Source of the DNA: Myxococcales bacterium
GTDB taxonomy: Bacteria > Myxococcota_A > Polyangia > Polyangiales > Ga0077539
Direction: 5' to 3'
Assembly (NCBI GenBank): GCA_013298625.1
Contig: JAAFIF010000008.1
Span: 62,001-126,000 of the forward strand
DNA: 64,000 nucleotides
The notes beneath the pieces were generated by a model. The model was not told the DNA's origin. It worked only from the letters and a program-made list of their open reading frames with translations, and made no database searches. This document shows, piece after piece, positions 35,915-45,808 of the stretch. The translations under genes and the position numbers were made by a program. Positions within the stretch are counted from its first letter, which is position 1, and each line of letters begins with the position of its first letter.

Positions 35915-38023
35915 TCAGCGCACACGAATTCGAGCGTCGACCGCGATCACGCCCGTCGGGGACGCGATCAGCGGGTTGACGTCGACCTCGCTCACCTCGG
36001 ACAGGTCCTCCATGAGCTGCGCGACGCGCAGGATGGCGTCGACGAGCGCGTCGCGATCCACCGCAGGAGCGCCGCGAAATCCGTCGAGCAGCGCCCTCGC
36101 CCGCACCTGCTCGGTCATCGCGCGCGCGTCGACGTCGCGCAGGGGCGAGACGCGAAACACCACGTCCTTCCAGAGCTCGACCTGGACGCCGCCGAGGCCG
36201 AAGGCGACGAGCGCGCCGTAGTCTGCGTCGCGCGTGGCGCCGACGAAGGTCTCGACGCCCGGCGCGACCATCTCTTGCACGAGCGCGCCCTGCATCTGCG
36301 CGGCGAGGCCCTGCGCGGCGAGGCGCTCGCTCATCGCTCGGTACGCTTCGCGTACGTGCTCGGGGCCTTCGAGGGCGAGGATCACTCCGCCGACGTCGCT
36401 CTTGTGCGTGATCGTGTCGGACACGAGCTTGAGGGCGACCTGCTGCACGCCGGACTCGGCCTTGGCGCGCGCGGTGAAATCGGCGGCTTCGTCCGCGGAT
36501 CGAGCGACAAACGACCGGGGAATTCTCAGCCCGTACGCGTCGAGCACGGTTTGCACCTCCGCGGGGTCGAGCCAGCGTGGTCCCGCGGACTGGACGACGG
36601 CGCGCGCGCGGTCGCGATCGATGCCCGACGGGACGACGCGCCGTCCCTCGGGCTTCGCGAGCCACTCGCCGTACCGCGCGGCCTTCGCGAGCGCCGCCGC
36701 CGCGCTCTCGGGAAACGCGTAGCTCGGATAGCGCCCCTCTCGCAGCGTCCGCACGGCCTCGGGCACGCCGCGGCGCCCCATGAAGCACGTGGCCACGCAC
36801 TTGTCGCTCGCGCTCGCGCCGGCGCGGATCGCGTTGGCGACGTCGCTCGCGTCCGTCACGATGGGCGTGACGAAGAGCACGAGGACCATGTCGACCTCGG
36901 GCGCGGCGAGCAAGAGCGAGAGCGCGCGCTCGTACTGCGCGCTCGACGCGCTGGCGATCATGTCGACCGGGTTCTTCACCGAGGCTTCGGCCGGCAAGAA
37001 CGTTGCGAGCGCGCGCTGTGTCTCTTCGCTGAGCCGCGCGACTTCGAGCCCGCGCGACTCGCACGCGTCGCTAGCCATGATCCCGGGACCGCCGGCGTTG
37101 GTGAGGATGGCGACGCGCTTTCCACGCGGGACAGGCTGACTCGCGAGGAGCATCGCGACGTCGAAGAGCTCGTCGATGGTGTCCGTGCGAAGGACGCCCG
37201 CTTGCCCGAGCAGCGCGTCGACCGCGACGTCCATGCCCGCGAGCGACCCGGTGTGCGAGCTCGCCGCGCGCGCGCCGGCCTCGGTGCGACCAGACTTCAC
37301 CACGACGATGGGCTTTGCGCGCGAGACCGTGCGGGCGAGCTCCATGAACTTCTGAGAATTTCCGAGGTTTTCGAGGTAGAGCAGGATGACTCGCGTGGCG
37401 GGATCAGCGCCCCAGTATTCAACCAGGTCGTTGCCCGAGACGTCCGCTTTGTTGCCCACGCTCACGAACTGCGAGACGCCGATCCCGAGCTCGCGCGCGT
37501 ACTCCAAGATGGCCAGGCCGAGCGCGCCGGACTGCGACGAGAACGCGACGTTTCCGTAGGGCGGCTGCGTGGTGGCGAAGGTCGCGTTGAGCGCCACCTC
37601 GGGGTCGGCGTTGACGATCCCCAGGCAGTTGGGCCCCACCATGCGCATCCCGTAGTGACGCACGATCGCGACGAGCTTCTCTTGCAGCGCCCTTCCCTCG
37701 GCGCCCACTTCGGCGAAGCCCGCGGTGATCACCACCACCGCGCGCACGCCCTTGCGTCCGCACGCCTCGACGGCGTCGCACACCTGCTTCGCCGGAACCA
37801 CCACCACCGCGAGGTCCACCGCGTCGGGAACCTCCTCGATCGTCGGGTACGCCTTCACCGACTGAACCACGGACGCCTTGGGATTCACCGGGTACACCGC
37901 GCCCGCGAAGCCTCCCTCGATCAAATTGTGAAACACCTCCGCGGCGATCGTCCCTCGCTGGCGCGAAGCGCCGATGACGGCCACGGAGCGGGGCTTGAGC
38001 AGCGGGTCGAGCGACTCGTTCAT
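35915..38023 (-). CDS. ADP-forming acyl-CoA synthetase (fused alpha-beta)
   Basis: 702 residues from the ATG at 38023. The N-terminal CoA-binding Rossmann domain (VAVIGASRQRGTIAAEVF) is followed by succinyl-CoA-ligase-like domains with the phosphorylated-His motif SSHTGSLAG, and a C-terminal ATP-grasp domain (VALKLVSDTITHKSDVGGV). This is the fused acetyl-CoA synthetase (ADP-forming) layout, which makes ATP and acetate from acetyl-CoA or runs in reverse. There is no GNAT domain, so it is not a Pat-type lysine acetyltransferase fusion. Substrate range is not readable. It is divergent from the MFS transporter gene. Confidence 0.9.
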   Translation of the reverse strand: MNESLDPLLKPRSVAVIGASRQRGTIAAEVFHNLIEGGFAGAVYPVNPKASVVQSVKAYPTIEEVPDAVDLAVVVVPAKQVCDAVEACGRKGVRAVVVITAGFAEVGAEGRALQEKLVAIVRHYGMRMVGPNCLGIVNADPEVALNATFATTQPPYGNVAFSSQSGALGLAILEYARELGIGVSQFVSVGNKADVSGNDLVEYWGADPATRVILLYLENLGNSQKFMELARTVSRAKPIVVVKSGRTEAGARAASSHTGSLAGMDVAVDALLGQAGVLRTDTIDELFDVAMLLASQPVPRGKRVAILTNAGGPGIMASDACESRGLEVARLSEETQRALATFLPAEASVKNPVDMIASASSAQYERALSLLLAAPEVDMVLVLFVTPIVTDASDVANAIRAGASASDKCVATCFMGRRGVPEAVRTLREGRYPSYAFPESAAAALAKAARYGEWLAKPEGRRVVPSGIDRDRARAVVQSAGPRWLDPAEVQTVLDAYGLRIPRSFVARSADEAADFTARAKAESGVQQVALKLVSDTITHKSDVGGVILALEGPEHVREAYRAMSERLAAQGLAAQMQGALVQEMVAPGVETFVGATRDADYGALVAFGLGGVQVELWKDVVFRVSPLRDVDARAMTEQVRARALLDGFRGAPAVDRDALVDAILRVAQLMEDLSEVSEVDVNPLIASPTGVIAVDARIRVR

Positions 38024-38156
38024 CGCCGCGGATTTGCGCGAATTCCAAGGCGCTTCGCAACGACTTCTGCGCGACCAACGGCGCGCAATCGACGCGCGCC
38101 ACGCGCGATCGGTGCGCCTATGCCCGCGCGCCTCGAGTGCGACACAATGCCGAGCG

Positions 38157-39521
38157 ATGACAGACCGCGCCGATCGCAAGCAGCCTGCGCTCTCTCTCGC
38201 GCTCAAGCTCGCCTACGGGAGCGGCGACTTCGGGATCAGCGTGACCAACACCATCGTCGCGCTGCTGTTCGGGATGTTTCTCACCGACGTCGTGGGCCTG
38301 CGCGCGCGGTACGCAGCGGCCGCGGTGTTTCTCGGGCGGACGTGGGACTACGTCAACGACCCGATCGTCGGATACCTCTCGGACAGGACGCGCTCGCGCT
38401 GGGGCCGACGCAGGCCGTGGCTGTTGTTCGCGGCGCCGCCGTTCGCGCTGGCCTTCGCCATGATGTGGTGGCGCCCGCCGCTGTCTTCGCAGCTCGGGCT
38501 CGCTGTGTACTACGCGCTCGCGTACCTCGTGTTCGACTCGACGATGACCGCGGTCTCGACGCCGTACTACGCGCTCACGCCAGAGATCACCGACGACTAC
38601 GACGAGCGCACGTCGCTGACGAGCTATCGCATGGCGTTCTCGATCGTCGGCGCGCTCGTGGCGTTTACGCTACCGCTGGCGCTGATCGGTCGAATGCGCG
38701 CTGAAAACGCAGGCAGAGTGCTCGCGATGGGGCTCGGATTCGGGCTGATCGGCGCGCTTCCGTTCTGGGTCGTGTTCGCCAAGGTGCGCGAGCAGCGCGG
38801 GCGCGACGACGACGAGCCGCCGGGCCTGCGCGAGTCGCTGCGCGCGGCGCTGAAGAACACGCCGTTTCGCTTCGCCGCGACGATCTTCTTGCTCACGTGG
38901 GTGGCGGTCGACATCGTGCTCGCGTCGCTGCTGTACTTCTTGAAGTACCGCATGCGCCTCGAAGCCGAGAGCGACCTGGTGTCCGGGACGATCTTCGTCG
39001 TCGCGCTCTTGTCGCTGCCGGGATGGGAGTACCTCGCGCGCCGATGGGACAAACGGCGAGCGTATTTGCTGGGAATCTCGTTCTGGGCCGTGATCCAGCT
39101 CGTCCTGGTGATGATCGCGCCCGAGTGGGGCCTCGCCGCCGCGCTCGGCTGCGCGGCGCTCGGGGGGCTGGGCGTCGGCGCGGCGCACGTCTTGTCGTGG
39201 GCGATGCTGCCGGACGCCGTCGAGTGGGACGAGTTTCACACGGGCAAGCGGCACGAAGGGATGTTCTACGCGCTGGTGAGCCTCGCGCAGAAGGTCGCGT
39301 CCTCGCTCGCCGTCCCCGCGGCGCTGCTCATCCTCGACGCGACCGGCTACGTCCCCAACGCAGCGACGCAGAGCCCCGCGGCCATCACAGGAATCCGCGT
39401 GATGTTCGGCCCGATCCCCGCGCTCTTGCTGCTGCTCGCGCTGCTGGTCGCGTGGCGCTATCCCCTCTCGCGCGAAGAGCACGAGCGCATCCGCGCCGAG
39501 CTTCGATCGCGCAGCGAGTGA
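38157..39521 (+). CDS. MFS transporter, GPH (sugar:cation symporter) type
   Basis: 454 residues with about twelve membrane segments. GPH/MFS_2 signatures are visible: RTWDYVNDPIVGYLSDRTRS followed by WGRRRPWLL, and later DAVEWDEFHTGKRHEGM. Relatives carry glycosides, pentosides, hexuronides or lysolipids with sodium or protons; the substrate cannot be told. The start is the ATG at 38157 without a clear Shine-Dalgarno. It converges with the DUF2804 gene 11 bases away. Confidence 0.92.
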   Translation: MTDRADRKQPALSLALKLAYGSGDFGISVTNTIVALLFGMFLTDVVGLRARYAAAAVFLGRTWDYVNDPIVGYLSDRTRSRWGRRRPWLLFAAPPFALAFAMMWWRPPLSSQLGLAVYYALAYLVFDSTMTAVSTPYYALTPEITDDYDERTSLTSYRMAFSIVGALVAFTLPLALIGRMRAENAGRVLAMGLGFGLIGALPFWVVFAKVREQRGRDDDEPPGLRESLRAALKNTPFRFAATIFLLTWVAVDIVLASLLYFLKYRMRLEAESDLVSGTIFVVALLSLPGWEYLARRWDKRRAYLLGISFWAVIQLVLVMIAPEWGLAAALGCAALGGLGVGAAHVLSWAMLPDAVEWDEFHTGKRHEGMFYALVSLAQKVASSLAVPAALLILDATGYVPNAATQSPAAITGIRVMFGPIPALLLLLALLVAWRYPLSREEHERIRAELRSRSE

Positions 39522-39532
39522 TCACCGACCGC

Positions 39533-40534
39533 TCACCAGCGGGTGTCTTGTTGCTCGGTCACGCCGAGCGCGTTGCGCACGGTGTGCGTGCGGCCGTCGG
39601 CGGTGCGAACGGTCCCTTCGAACGCGCCGACCGCTTGAACGAACCGCGACGAGACCACGACGAGATCGCGGTTCTCCCTGTGAAAATCCTGTGCAACGAA
39701 CCGAAGGTCCACGGCTCCGCACTCGGTCGTCACGCTCCACGGCGCGCGCGCGTCGGACGCGTCGGGCGTGATGCGCCCCTCGCCCACGCCGATCAGCTCG
39801 TCGCCGATCCACACGGCGCACTCGGGCGCGCCGACGAAGCCTTGAACGAGGTTCATGGCGAACGGCGCGCCGTCGTCGCAGCGGCCCATCGCGTAGGCCC
39901 ACTTCCACTGCGTCCTTCGCCCGAGCAGGCCCTGGGTGAGATCGAAGCCTCCCCGGCCGCCCTCGAGCGCGTAGCGTCGATCGCCGACCCGCACCGCGCC
40001 GCGCGCGGCCAGCAGCGAGCGCTTCTCGGTCACGTCGACGACGCCGTCGGGGATCTTGGCGACCGCCGTGATCGAGGGAGGCGCGAGGGCGGCGTCGAGC
40101 GCGGCTTCGATGGCGATCACGCCGGTGCGCACGTCGATGACCAGCGATCCGTCGCTGGTTTTCTCCAAGCGAAAGCGATTTCGTCCGAGCGAGAAGTGCG
40201 CCGTCACGCCGTCGCGCGGGTCGTCGAACACGCGGCACGCCGTCGTGGGTCCGAGCGACGACTCGTGCGCCACGATCCTGCGCTCGCGGGCGTCGTAGAC
40301 GTACGCGAACGCCGTCGCGCTGTAGCCCAAGCGCACGACCGCGGCAGCGGCGAACAGCTCGTCCGTGGCGATGGCGGCGTAGAGCCAGCGCTTCTCGCGG
40401 GCGATTCGGACGAGCGGGTTGCCCTCGACGCGCGAGAGGTCCACGCCGCGGATCGAGCCGCGGTACGAGCCGAAGCGAAGCGCGCCCGTGCTCGGGTCGA
40501 TCGCAGAACTGGGGGCGGGTTCGAGCGTTCGCAT
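39533..40534 (-). CDS. DUF2804 family protein
   Basis: 333 residues from the ATG at 40534. Features are those of DUF2804: KRWLYAAIATDELFAAAAVV near the start, then FDLTQGLLGRRTQWKWA, GAPFAMNLVQGF and the C-terminal AVDLRFVAQDFHRENRDL. The family is mostly beta-strand (lipocalin-like predictions) with no established function. No signal peptide is seen. It is divergent from the Nudix-ProX gene by about 70 bases. Confidence 0.85.
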   Translation of the reverse strand: MRTLEPAPSSAIDPSTGALRFGSYRGSIRGVDLSRVEGNPLVRIAREKRWLYAAIATDELFAAAAVVRLGYSATAFAYVYDARERRIVAHESSLGPTTACRVFDDPRDGVTAHFSLGRNRFRLEKTSDGSLVIDVRTGVIAIEAALDAALAPPSITAVAKIPDGVVDVTEKRSLLAARGAVRVGDRRYALEGGRGGFDLTQGLLGRRTQWKWAYAMGRCDDGAPFAMNLVQGFVGAPECAVWIGDELIGVGEGRITPDASDARAPWSVTTECGAVDLRFVAQDFHRENRDLVVVSSRFVQAVGAFEGTVRTADGRTHTVRNALGVTEQQDTRW

Positions 40535-40605
40535 GACGGAGTTGGCGAAGGGTACTGCAAATCGCCGCGCGGCTCGCGCGCATCGGGTACACCACCGGCG
40601 CTGTG

Positions 40606-41577
40606 ATGGACGTACGCGAGATCGACTGGGAGCGATGGACACCGACGGACACGGCGACGCTGCTGTTCGTCATTCAACAGGGACGCGCGCTGCTGATCCG
40701 CAAGAAGCGCGGCTTGGGCGCGGGAAAGATCAACGCCCCCGGCGGCAGGCTCGAGCCCGGCGAGCGGGCGATCGACGCCGCCGTGCGCGAGGTGCGCGAA
40801 GAGCTCGGCGTCACGCCGATCGCGCCGAGGGAGCGCGGGACGCTCGCGTTCGAGTTCGTCGACGGCTACCGCTTGTTGTGCCACGTGTTCTCGAGCGACC
40901 GCTGCGAGGGCGAGGCGATCGAGACCGACGAGGCAGTTCCGTTGTGGACCGCGCTCGACGAGATTCCGTACGGCGAGATGTGGGCGGACGACGCGCTGTG
41001 GTTGCCCAAGATGCTGGCGGGGTGCGGCTTCAGCGGGCGCTTTGTCTTCGACGGCGATCGTCTGCTCTCGCACGAGCTCACCCTGCGCGACCCGGCGGCG
41101 GCGCTGTTTGCGCGGCTCGATTCGCTGGCGATCGCGCACGAGACCCGCGCGCACCCGCCGGTGTTCACCGTCGCGCAAGCGCAGCGGCATCGCCCCGCGG
41201 ACGAGCGCGGCGTGCACGTGAAGAACCTCTTCGTGCGCGACAAGAAGGGCTCGATGTGGCTCGTGACCGTGCGCGAAGACCGCGCGCTCGACCTCGCGCA
41301 GCTCGCCTCGGCCATCGGGACGAAGCACTTGTCCTTCGCCTCGTACGACCGACTTCGAGAGTTCTTGGGCGTCGAGCCAGGTTCGGTGACGCCCTTCGCG
41401 GTGCTCAACGACCGCGGCAACCAGGTGAAGCTGGTGTTGGACGCGACGCTCGCCACCGAAGCGATGGTGCGCTGTCACCCGCTGTGCAACGACCGGACGA
41501 CCGGCGTTTCGGGCGCGGATTTGCTGCGCTTTGCGGAGGATTGCAGGCACGCGCCGCTGCTGGTCGCGCTGCCGTGA
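40606..41577 (+). CDS. Fusion of Nudix hydrolase and ProX/YbaK tRNA-editing domain
   Basis: 323 residues. The first half is an MTH1-like Nudix hydrolase with a complete Nudix box ([18 protein letters not shown], then REELGV, 46-69), suited to cleaving oxidised dNTPs or similar. The second half (about 163-323) is a ProXp-ala/PrdX-like deacylase: [12 protein letters not shown] with the conserved Lys206, [16 protein letters not shown] and the end motif [12 protein letters not shown]. These domains free tRNA-Pro wrongly charged with Ala. Both active sites look intact. I use the ATG at 40606; a GTG one codon earlier exists. Confidence 0.88.
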   Translation: MDVREIDWERWTPTDTATLLFVIQQGRALLIRKKRGLGAGKINAPGGRLEPGERAIDAAVREVREELGVTPIAPRERGTLAFEFVDGYRLLCHVFSSDRCEGEAIETDEAVPLWTALDEIPYGEMWADDALWLPKMLAGCGFSGRFVFDGDRLLSHELTLRDPAAALFARLDSLAIAHETRAHPPVFTVAQAQRHRPADERGVHVKNLFVRDKKGSMWLVTVREDRALDLAQLASAIGTKHLSFASYDRLREFLGVEPGSVTPFAVLNDRGNQVKLVLDATLATEAMVRCHPLCNDRTTGVSGADLLRFAEDCRHAPLLVALP

Positions 41578-41587
41578 GCGCCCGCGC

Positions 41588-42553
41588 TCAGCGGTACCAG
41601 TAGTAGATCCCCGTCGCGAACATCGAGAGCTCGAACGCGAGCAGCGCTGCAGAGAAGCCCCCCACCGCGCGACGACGGTGCGAGTTGGATCGGCCGCGGA
41701 TCATCGAGCTCACGAGCTTCGCGGCGATCGGCGCGAGCACGATGCCGATGAGCGCGCCGGGCGCGATCGGGTCGCAGCAGCCCGAGACCTCGCAGTTGAG
41801 GTTGGCCCCCTCGCCGTCGGAAGTCCCCACCCAACAACGGCTCGGCACGAGCGCGAAATAGATGGGAACTCCCAGCAAAAACAGCACCGCTGCGATCGAC
41901 CCGAGCACGCTGAGCAGCACGCCCTGAAGATCCGTGCGGCTCACCTCGGTCGCGTGCTCGACGGGCGGCGCGTTGCGCACGACCTTCGCAAACGCGTCGA
42001 TCAGCCGCCGAGCGCGCTGGGCGTCGTGCTGCGCGTGCGCGAAGATGTGCAGGTTGGCCTTGATGAGCCCTTCATCGTCGAGCTCGACCTGACGCACGCC
42101 CTCGGCGAGCAGCGCGCGCACGCCGTCTCGCAGATCGCGCGATGCGAGCACGTAGCGGAGCGTCTCGTCGTCGCTGTCCGTATCGATGTAGACCGCGTTG
42201 TCGAAGACGGGGTCTCCGCTCTGAAACTCTCTCGAGATGCCGGTCGCGACCGCCTCGCGGTCATCGTCGTTCTCTTCGCGCAGAGCGATCTTCATCGGCC
42301 GCAGCGCGCGGTGCGCCGACGCGGGCTTGGATCGGTACGCCTCGGACGACGGCGCGCGTGCGCTCGCCGCGCCCACGCCGTACGGCGCGGACAGATACAC
42401 GTGCGACCCCGAGCCGCTGTAGTACTTCACGACCAACGCCGGTGATCCGTCGAGGTCGAAGACAAACTCTTGGGACTCGGGCGTCGTGTGCGCCAACTCG
42501 CGCAGCTGCCGAATGAGATCCGCCTCGGCGTCGCCCTCGCTCAGCTCTGTCAT
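41588..42553 (-). CDS. Membrane protein with cytoplasmic N-terminal domain, unknown
   Basis: 321 residues from the ATG at 42553. About 200 soluble residues with many acidic groups precede three membrane segments (about 208-236, 262-284, 297-319). A loop between the first two holds four Cys (SRCWVGTSD, LNCEVSGCC). No known domain was recognised. It converges with the Nudix-ProX gene, 10 bases apart, and is divergent from a monohaem lipoprotein gene with only 33 bases between the starts. Confidence 0.75.
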   Translation of the reverse strand: MTELSEGDAEADLIRQLRELAHTTPESQEFVFDLDGSPALVVKYYSGSGSHVYLSAPYGVGAASARAPSSEAYRSKPASAHRALRPMKIALREENDDDREAVATGISREFQSGDPVFDNAVYIDTDSDDETLRYVLASRDLRDGVRALLAEGVRQVELDDEGLIKANLHIFAHAQHDAQRARRLIDAFAKVVRNAPPVEHATEVSRTDLQGVLLSVLGSIAAVLFLLGVPIYFALVPSRCWVGTSDGEGANLNCEVSGCCDPIAPGALIGIVLAPIAAKLVSSMIRGRSNSHRRRAVGGFSAALLAFELSMFATGIYYWYR

Positions 42554-42586
42554 AGCGAGAATGATCGCATGGGGTACGATCAGCCG

Positions 42587-43279
42587 ATGCGCATCGGCCT
42601 GCTTTTTACGCTCGCGTTGTGGACGCTCGTTGCCTGTCAGCCGAGGCCGCGGCGGCCCGTCGACGGTGGCGACGCGACGATCGAAGACGAAGACGACGCG
42701 GAGGCCTCGGTCGACAGCGGCGCCAACGCCGATGCGAGCGTCGATCGCGCGAGCGCGCCGGACGTCGTGTTCGACGAAGAAGGCGGGCTGCAAGCGGGGC
42801 CGCAGACGCCGCCGCAGGGACGGGCGGCGCTCGTTCCGTGGCTGCAAGAGGGGGACTATCGGCGGTGGGATTGCCAGCGCAACGCGCACGTCGCGCCCGC
42901 GCCTTCGGCCCACGCGCAGACGCGGATCTGCTTCAACACGGCGTGGATCAACACGCTTCCGTCGCAGGTTTTCCCAGTCGGCGCCGCGGCGGTCAAAGAG
43001 CTCTACAACCCTGCGCTGACCGAGATCGTCGGCTACGCGGTGATGCTCAAAGTAGGCGCCGGCAACAACCCCGCGGACTGGTACTGGTATCAGCGCGTCC
43101 CGGCGGGCACCGTCAACCCAGCGCTCCCCGAGCCGATCGAGCCGGACGGAACCGTGGCAGACCGCGTCGGCACCGGCGGCAACGCGCTTCGCTTGTGCGC
43201 GAGCTGCCACTCGACCGCGGGCGAAGCGGGCACGCGCGGCCACCACTACGCGTTTACGCTCGACGGCTCGGAGTACTGA
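42587..43279 (+). CDS. Monohaem cytochrome c-type lipoprotein
   Basis: 230 residues with a lipobox (LVAC, Cys17), an Asp/Ala/Glu-rich linker, and one haem c motif near the C-terminus (LCASCHSTAG, about residue 205). Several aromatic residues (DWYWYQRVP) precede it. A single haem and lipid anchor suggest electron transfer at the envelope. The partner is not obvious; nrfHA lies about 7 kb upstream. A distal Met ligand is not clearly identifiable, since only about 18 residues follow the motif. Confidence 0.75.
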   Translation: MRIGLLFTLALWTLVACQPRPRRPVDGGDATIEDEDDAEASVDSGANADASVDRASAPDVVFDEEGGLQAGPQTPPQGRAALVPWLQEGDYRRWDCQRNAHVAPAPSAHAQTRICFNTAWINTLPSQVFPVGAAAVKELYNPALTEIVGYAVMLKVGAGNNPADWYWYQRVPAGTVNPALPEPIEPDGTVADRVGTGGNALRLCASCHSTAGEAGTRGHHYAFTLDGSEY

Positions 43280-43372
43280 CGCTCGCGGTGGTGCGTCCGA
43301 TCAGCGCGCCGTAAGTGATCGCTAAGCGTGAGCTAAGCGCGGTGCGCGCCTGGGCGAGGCAAGACTCTGCGC

Positions 43373-43882
43373 ATGCCGCTCACTCGCACGTGGACTCGAC
43401 TCGCGCTCGCGCTGATCACCGCTTCGATGGCGACGAGCACCGGATGCAAGCCTTCACCGACGAAGGTGGTCGATCACTATCTCTCGCTTGCGCAGACGGG
43501 CGACTCCGACTCGCCCGCGGCGCGGATTCGTCGCGCCACGCTGCTGATCAACGCCAATCGACTTCGCCGCGAGGATCCTGGGGAGTACGCGTTCGCGGCG
43601 CGCTGCGTGCTCGACCTGCAGAGCGCGCGAGAGCGACCGCCGAGCGAGTGTCTCGGCCCGATGCGCCGCATGTTCGCCGACGCGCGCGAGGTGGCTCGGT
43701 CCGACGAGCGCGAGGCCCCGACGCAATCGTGCGTGTACAGCCCGACGAGCGACGAGCGCAGCGCCGCTGGGTGTCGACGGCGCTGCGGCGGGAGCGCGGA
43801 TCGGGGCTGCTTCGGGCCGTGCGCGATCGAAGCAGCGATTCGCATCAACAGCGCGATGACTGGCTGCGGAACCTCGTTCTGA
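43373..43882 (+). CDS. Small Cys-rich lipoprotein, unknown
   Basis: 169 residues. The signal peptide ends in STGC (Cys25), a lipobox. The mature part has a helical first half (VVDHYLSLAQ) and a Cys-rich second half (CRRRCGG, GCFGPC, TGCGTSF), which suggests disulfide-stabilised folding outside the cytoplasm. No family is recognised. It lies 93 bases after the cytochrome lipoprotein gene on the same strand and converges on the phosphorelay operon. Confidence 0.7.
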   Translation: MPLTRTWTRLALALITASMATSTGCKPSPTKVVDHYLSLAQTGDSDSPAARIRRATLLINANRLRREDPGEYAFAARCVLDLQSARERPPSECLGPMRRMFADAREVARSDEREAPTQSCVYSPTSDERSAAGCRRRCGGSADRGCFGPCAIEAAIRINSAMTGCGTSF

Positions 43883-43915
43883 TCGACCGCAGCCCAAAGG
43901 GGGTTCCGGCCGCCC

Positions 43916-45808
43916 TCACCCCAGCGCCGTCCCCTCCACACGCGTCGCCGTGATCACTCGCGCCATCGTTGCGACGCGCGCGCGCACGTCCTCTGCGCTC
44001 GCCCCGTCGACGCACGCCTCTTCGACCGCGCGCGCAGCGGTCGAGAGCGCCCCCAGCCCGCAGCTGCCCGCAGTGCCCGCCACCCGATGCGCGAGCCGTC
44101 GCAGCGCTTCGAGCCCATCCACCGATTCGACGCGCTCGCCCAGCGCGCGCAGCTCCGTCTCCATCACCGCGAGCGTGCCGACGAACTCCTCGCGCGCCTC
44201 CGCCACGGCCTCGCGCGACCAACGCTCGGCCAGCGCTCGCTGCGACGGCGTCTTGCCCGCGAGCTCGATCCAAAACGTAGCGCCCTGCCCTGGCTCGCTG
44301 TCGACGCCCACACGACCGCCGTGCTGCTCGACGATCGCGCGGACGATCGCGAGGCCGAGCCCGGTTCCGCCGTTGCTGCGGTCGAGCCGCTCGAAGCGCT
44401 GAAAGAGCCGCGACTGCTGCTCGCGCGCGATGCCCGGGCCCCGATCGCGGACGGACAAGCGCACGAGCCCCGGCGCTGCGGCGTCGACGCGCGCGGTGAC
44501 CACGGCGCCGGGAGGAGAGAATCGCACGGCGTTTCCCAGGAGATTCACGATCGCTTGCTGCAATCGATCGCTGTCGGCCTCGAGCTCGAACCCCGGCATC
44601 GACTCGACGACCATCCCGACGCGCGCCGCGCCCGCCAGCGCCGCGAGCTCGCGCGCCGACCGCTGGACGAGCGCCCCTGCGTCGAGCCAGGCGCGCTGAA
44701 GCTCGATCGGACCGCGCGAGAGGCGCTCGAGGTCCAGCACGTCGTTGACCAGCCGCGAGAGGCGCTCTGCGCTCTGCGTGCTGATCGAGACGAGCTCTTC
44801 TTGCTCGGGGTTGAGCGCGCCCATCACGCCCGCGTCCAGCAGCCGCAGCGACGCGCGGATCGAGCTGAGCGGCGTGCGGATCTCGTGCGCGATCATCGAC
44901 GTAAACTCGTCCTTGAGCTGCGCCAGCTCTCGCTGTCGCGTGACGTCGCGCACCACCACCAGCGCTTCGCCGTCGCGACAGCGCGAGACGAGCGCGAGCA
45001 GGTGCATCCGCTTGCCGTCGCGGGCGATCGAACGCTCGAATTCGGCGGTCATTCCGCGGTCGATCGCGGCCTTCACGTGCGCGGCGAGCTCGTCGCCGAA
45101 GTCGTCGAAGAGCTGCGTGAGCGTCTTGCCGACGACGCCCTCTTGCTCGTGCGGCTCGGACTCCCACGGAAGCAGAATCGTCGCAGACAGGTCCTGACAG
45201 AGCCCGTTGCGGTCGACGACGATCATCGTGTCCGGCGACGACTCGATCATCGCCTGCGCGCGGCGCAGCGTGGCGTTCTTCTGCTTGAGCCGCTCGTTCG
45301 AGCGCCGGACCATCGCGTTGAGCACCCGCAGCTCGACGAGGCTCATCACCTGCGTCGCCAGCGCTTCGAGCGCCTCGAGCTGCGGCGCGCTGAGCGTCCT
45401 CGGGCGCGTGTCGGCGACGCACAGCGTCCCGACCGCCTCGCCCGTCGGCAACAACAGCGGAACGCCGGCAAAGAAGCGCAAATGCGGAGGCCCCACGACG
45501 AGCGCGCCCTCGCGAAGACGCGGGTCCTGCAGCGCGTCCGGCACGACCATGGGCCCCTCGGCCATGATCGATTGCCCGCACTGCGAGAGCTCCGTCGCAG
45601 CCTCGATGCTCTCGATCCCGATGCGCGCTTTGAACCACTGCCTGTCGTCGTCCACCAGCGTCGCGAGCGCCACGGGGACGTCCAGCAGCTTCGCCACGGC
45701 CCCCACCAGCGTGTCGAACGCGCGCTCGGAGTGCGTGTCGAGCAGCTCCGTCGCGCGCAGCGCGTTCATCCGCTCGGACTCGTTCTCGGGGCGAGAGGTG
45801 TGCTTCAA
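43916..45808 (-). CDS. GAF-PAS sensor histidine kinase with C-terminal HPt
   Basis: 630 residues. A GAF domain (about 10-165, starting SRPENESERMNALRATELLD), a PAS domain (about 180-295), HisKA with His308 (IAHEIRTPLSS), HATPase with N-box NLLGNAVRFS and GGTGLGLAI, and an HPt domain with His574 (RLAHRVAGTAGSCG). There is no membrane segment. I prefer the TTG at 45808, overlapping the receiver stop (TTGA), because the conserved GAF start lies upstream of the alternative ATG at 45769. It is last in the operon and can relay phosphate to separate receivers. Confidence 0.9.
   Translation of the reverse strand: MKHTSRPENESERMNALRATELLDTHSERAFDTLVGAVAKLLDVPVALATLVDDDRQWFKARIGIESIEAATELSQCGQSIMAEGPMVVPDALQDPRLREGALVVGPPHLRFFAGVPLLLPTGEAVGTLCVADTRPRTLSAPQLEALEALATQVMSLVELRVLNAMVRRSNERLKQKNATLRRAQAMIESSPDTMIVVDRNGLCQDLSATILLPWESEPHEQEGVVGKTLTQLFDDFGDELAAHVKAAIDRGMTAEFERSIARDGKRMHLLALVSRCRDGEALVVVRDVTRQRELAQLKDEFTSMIAHEIRTPLSSIRASLRLLDAGVMGALNPEQEELVSISTQSAERLSRLVNDVLDLERLSRGPIELQRAWLDAGALVQRSARELAALAGAARVGMVVESMPGFELEADSDRLQQAIVNLLGNAVRFSPPGAVVTARVDAAAPGLVRLSVRDRGPGIAREQQSRLFQRFERLDRSNGGTGLGLAIVRAIVEQHGGRVGVDSEPGQGATFWIELAGKTPSQRALAERWSREAVAEAREEFVGTLAVMETELRALGERVESVDGLEALRRLAHRVAGTAGSCGLGALSTAARAVEEACVDGASAEDVRARVATMARVITATRVEGTALG

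Noticed and set aside
35915-38023. Pat-type protein acetyltransferase
   Set aside because: The C-terminus is ATP-grasp and no GNAT domain is present.
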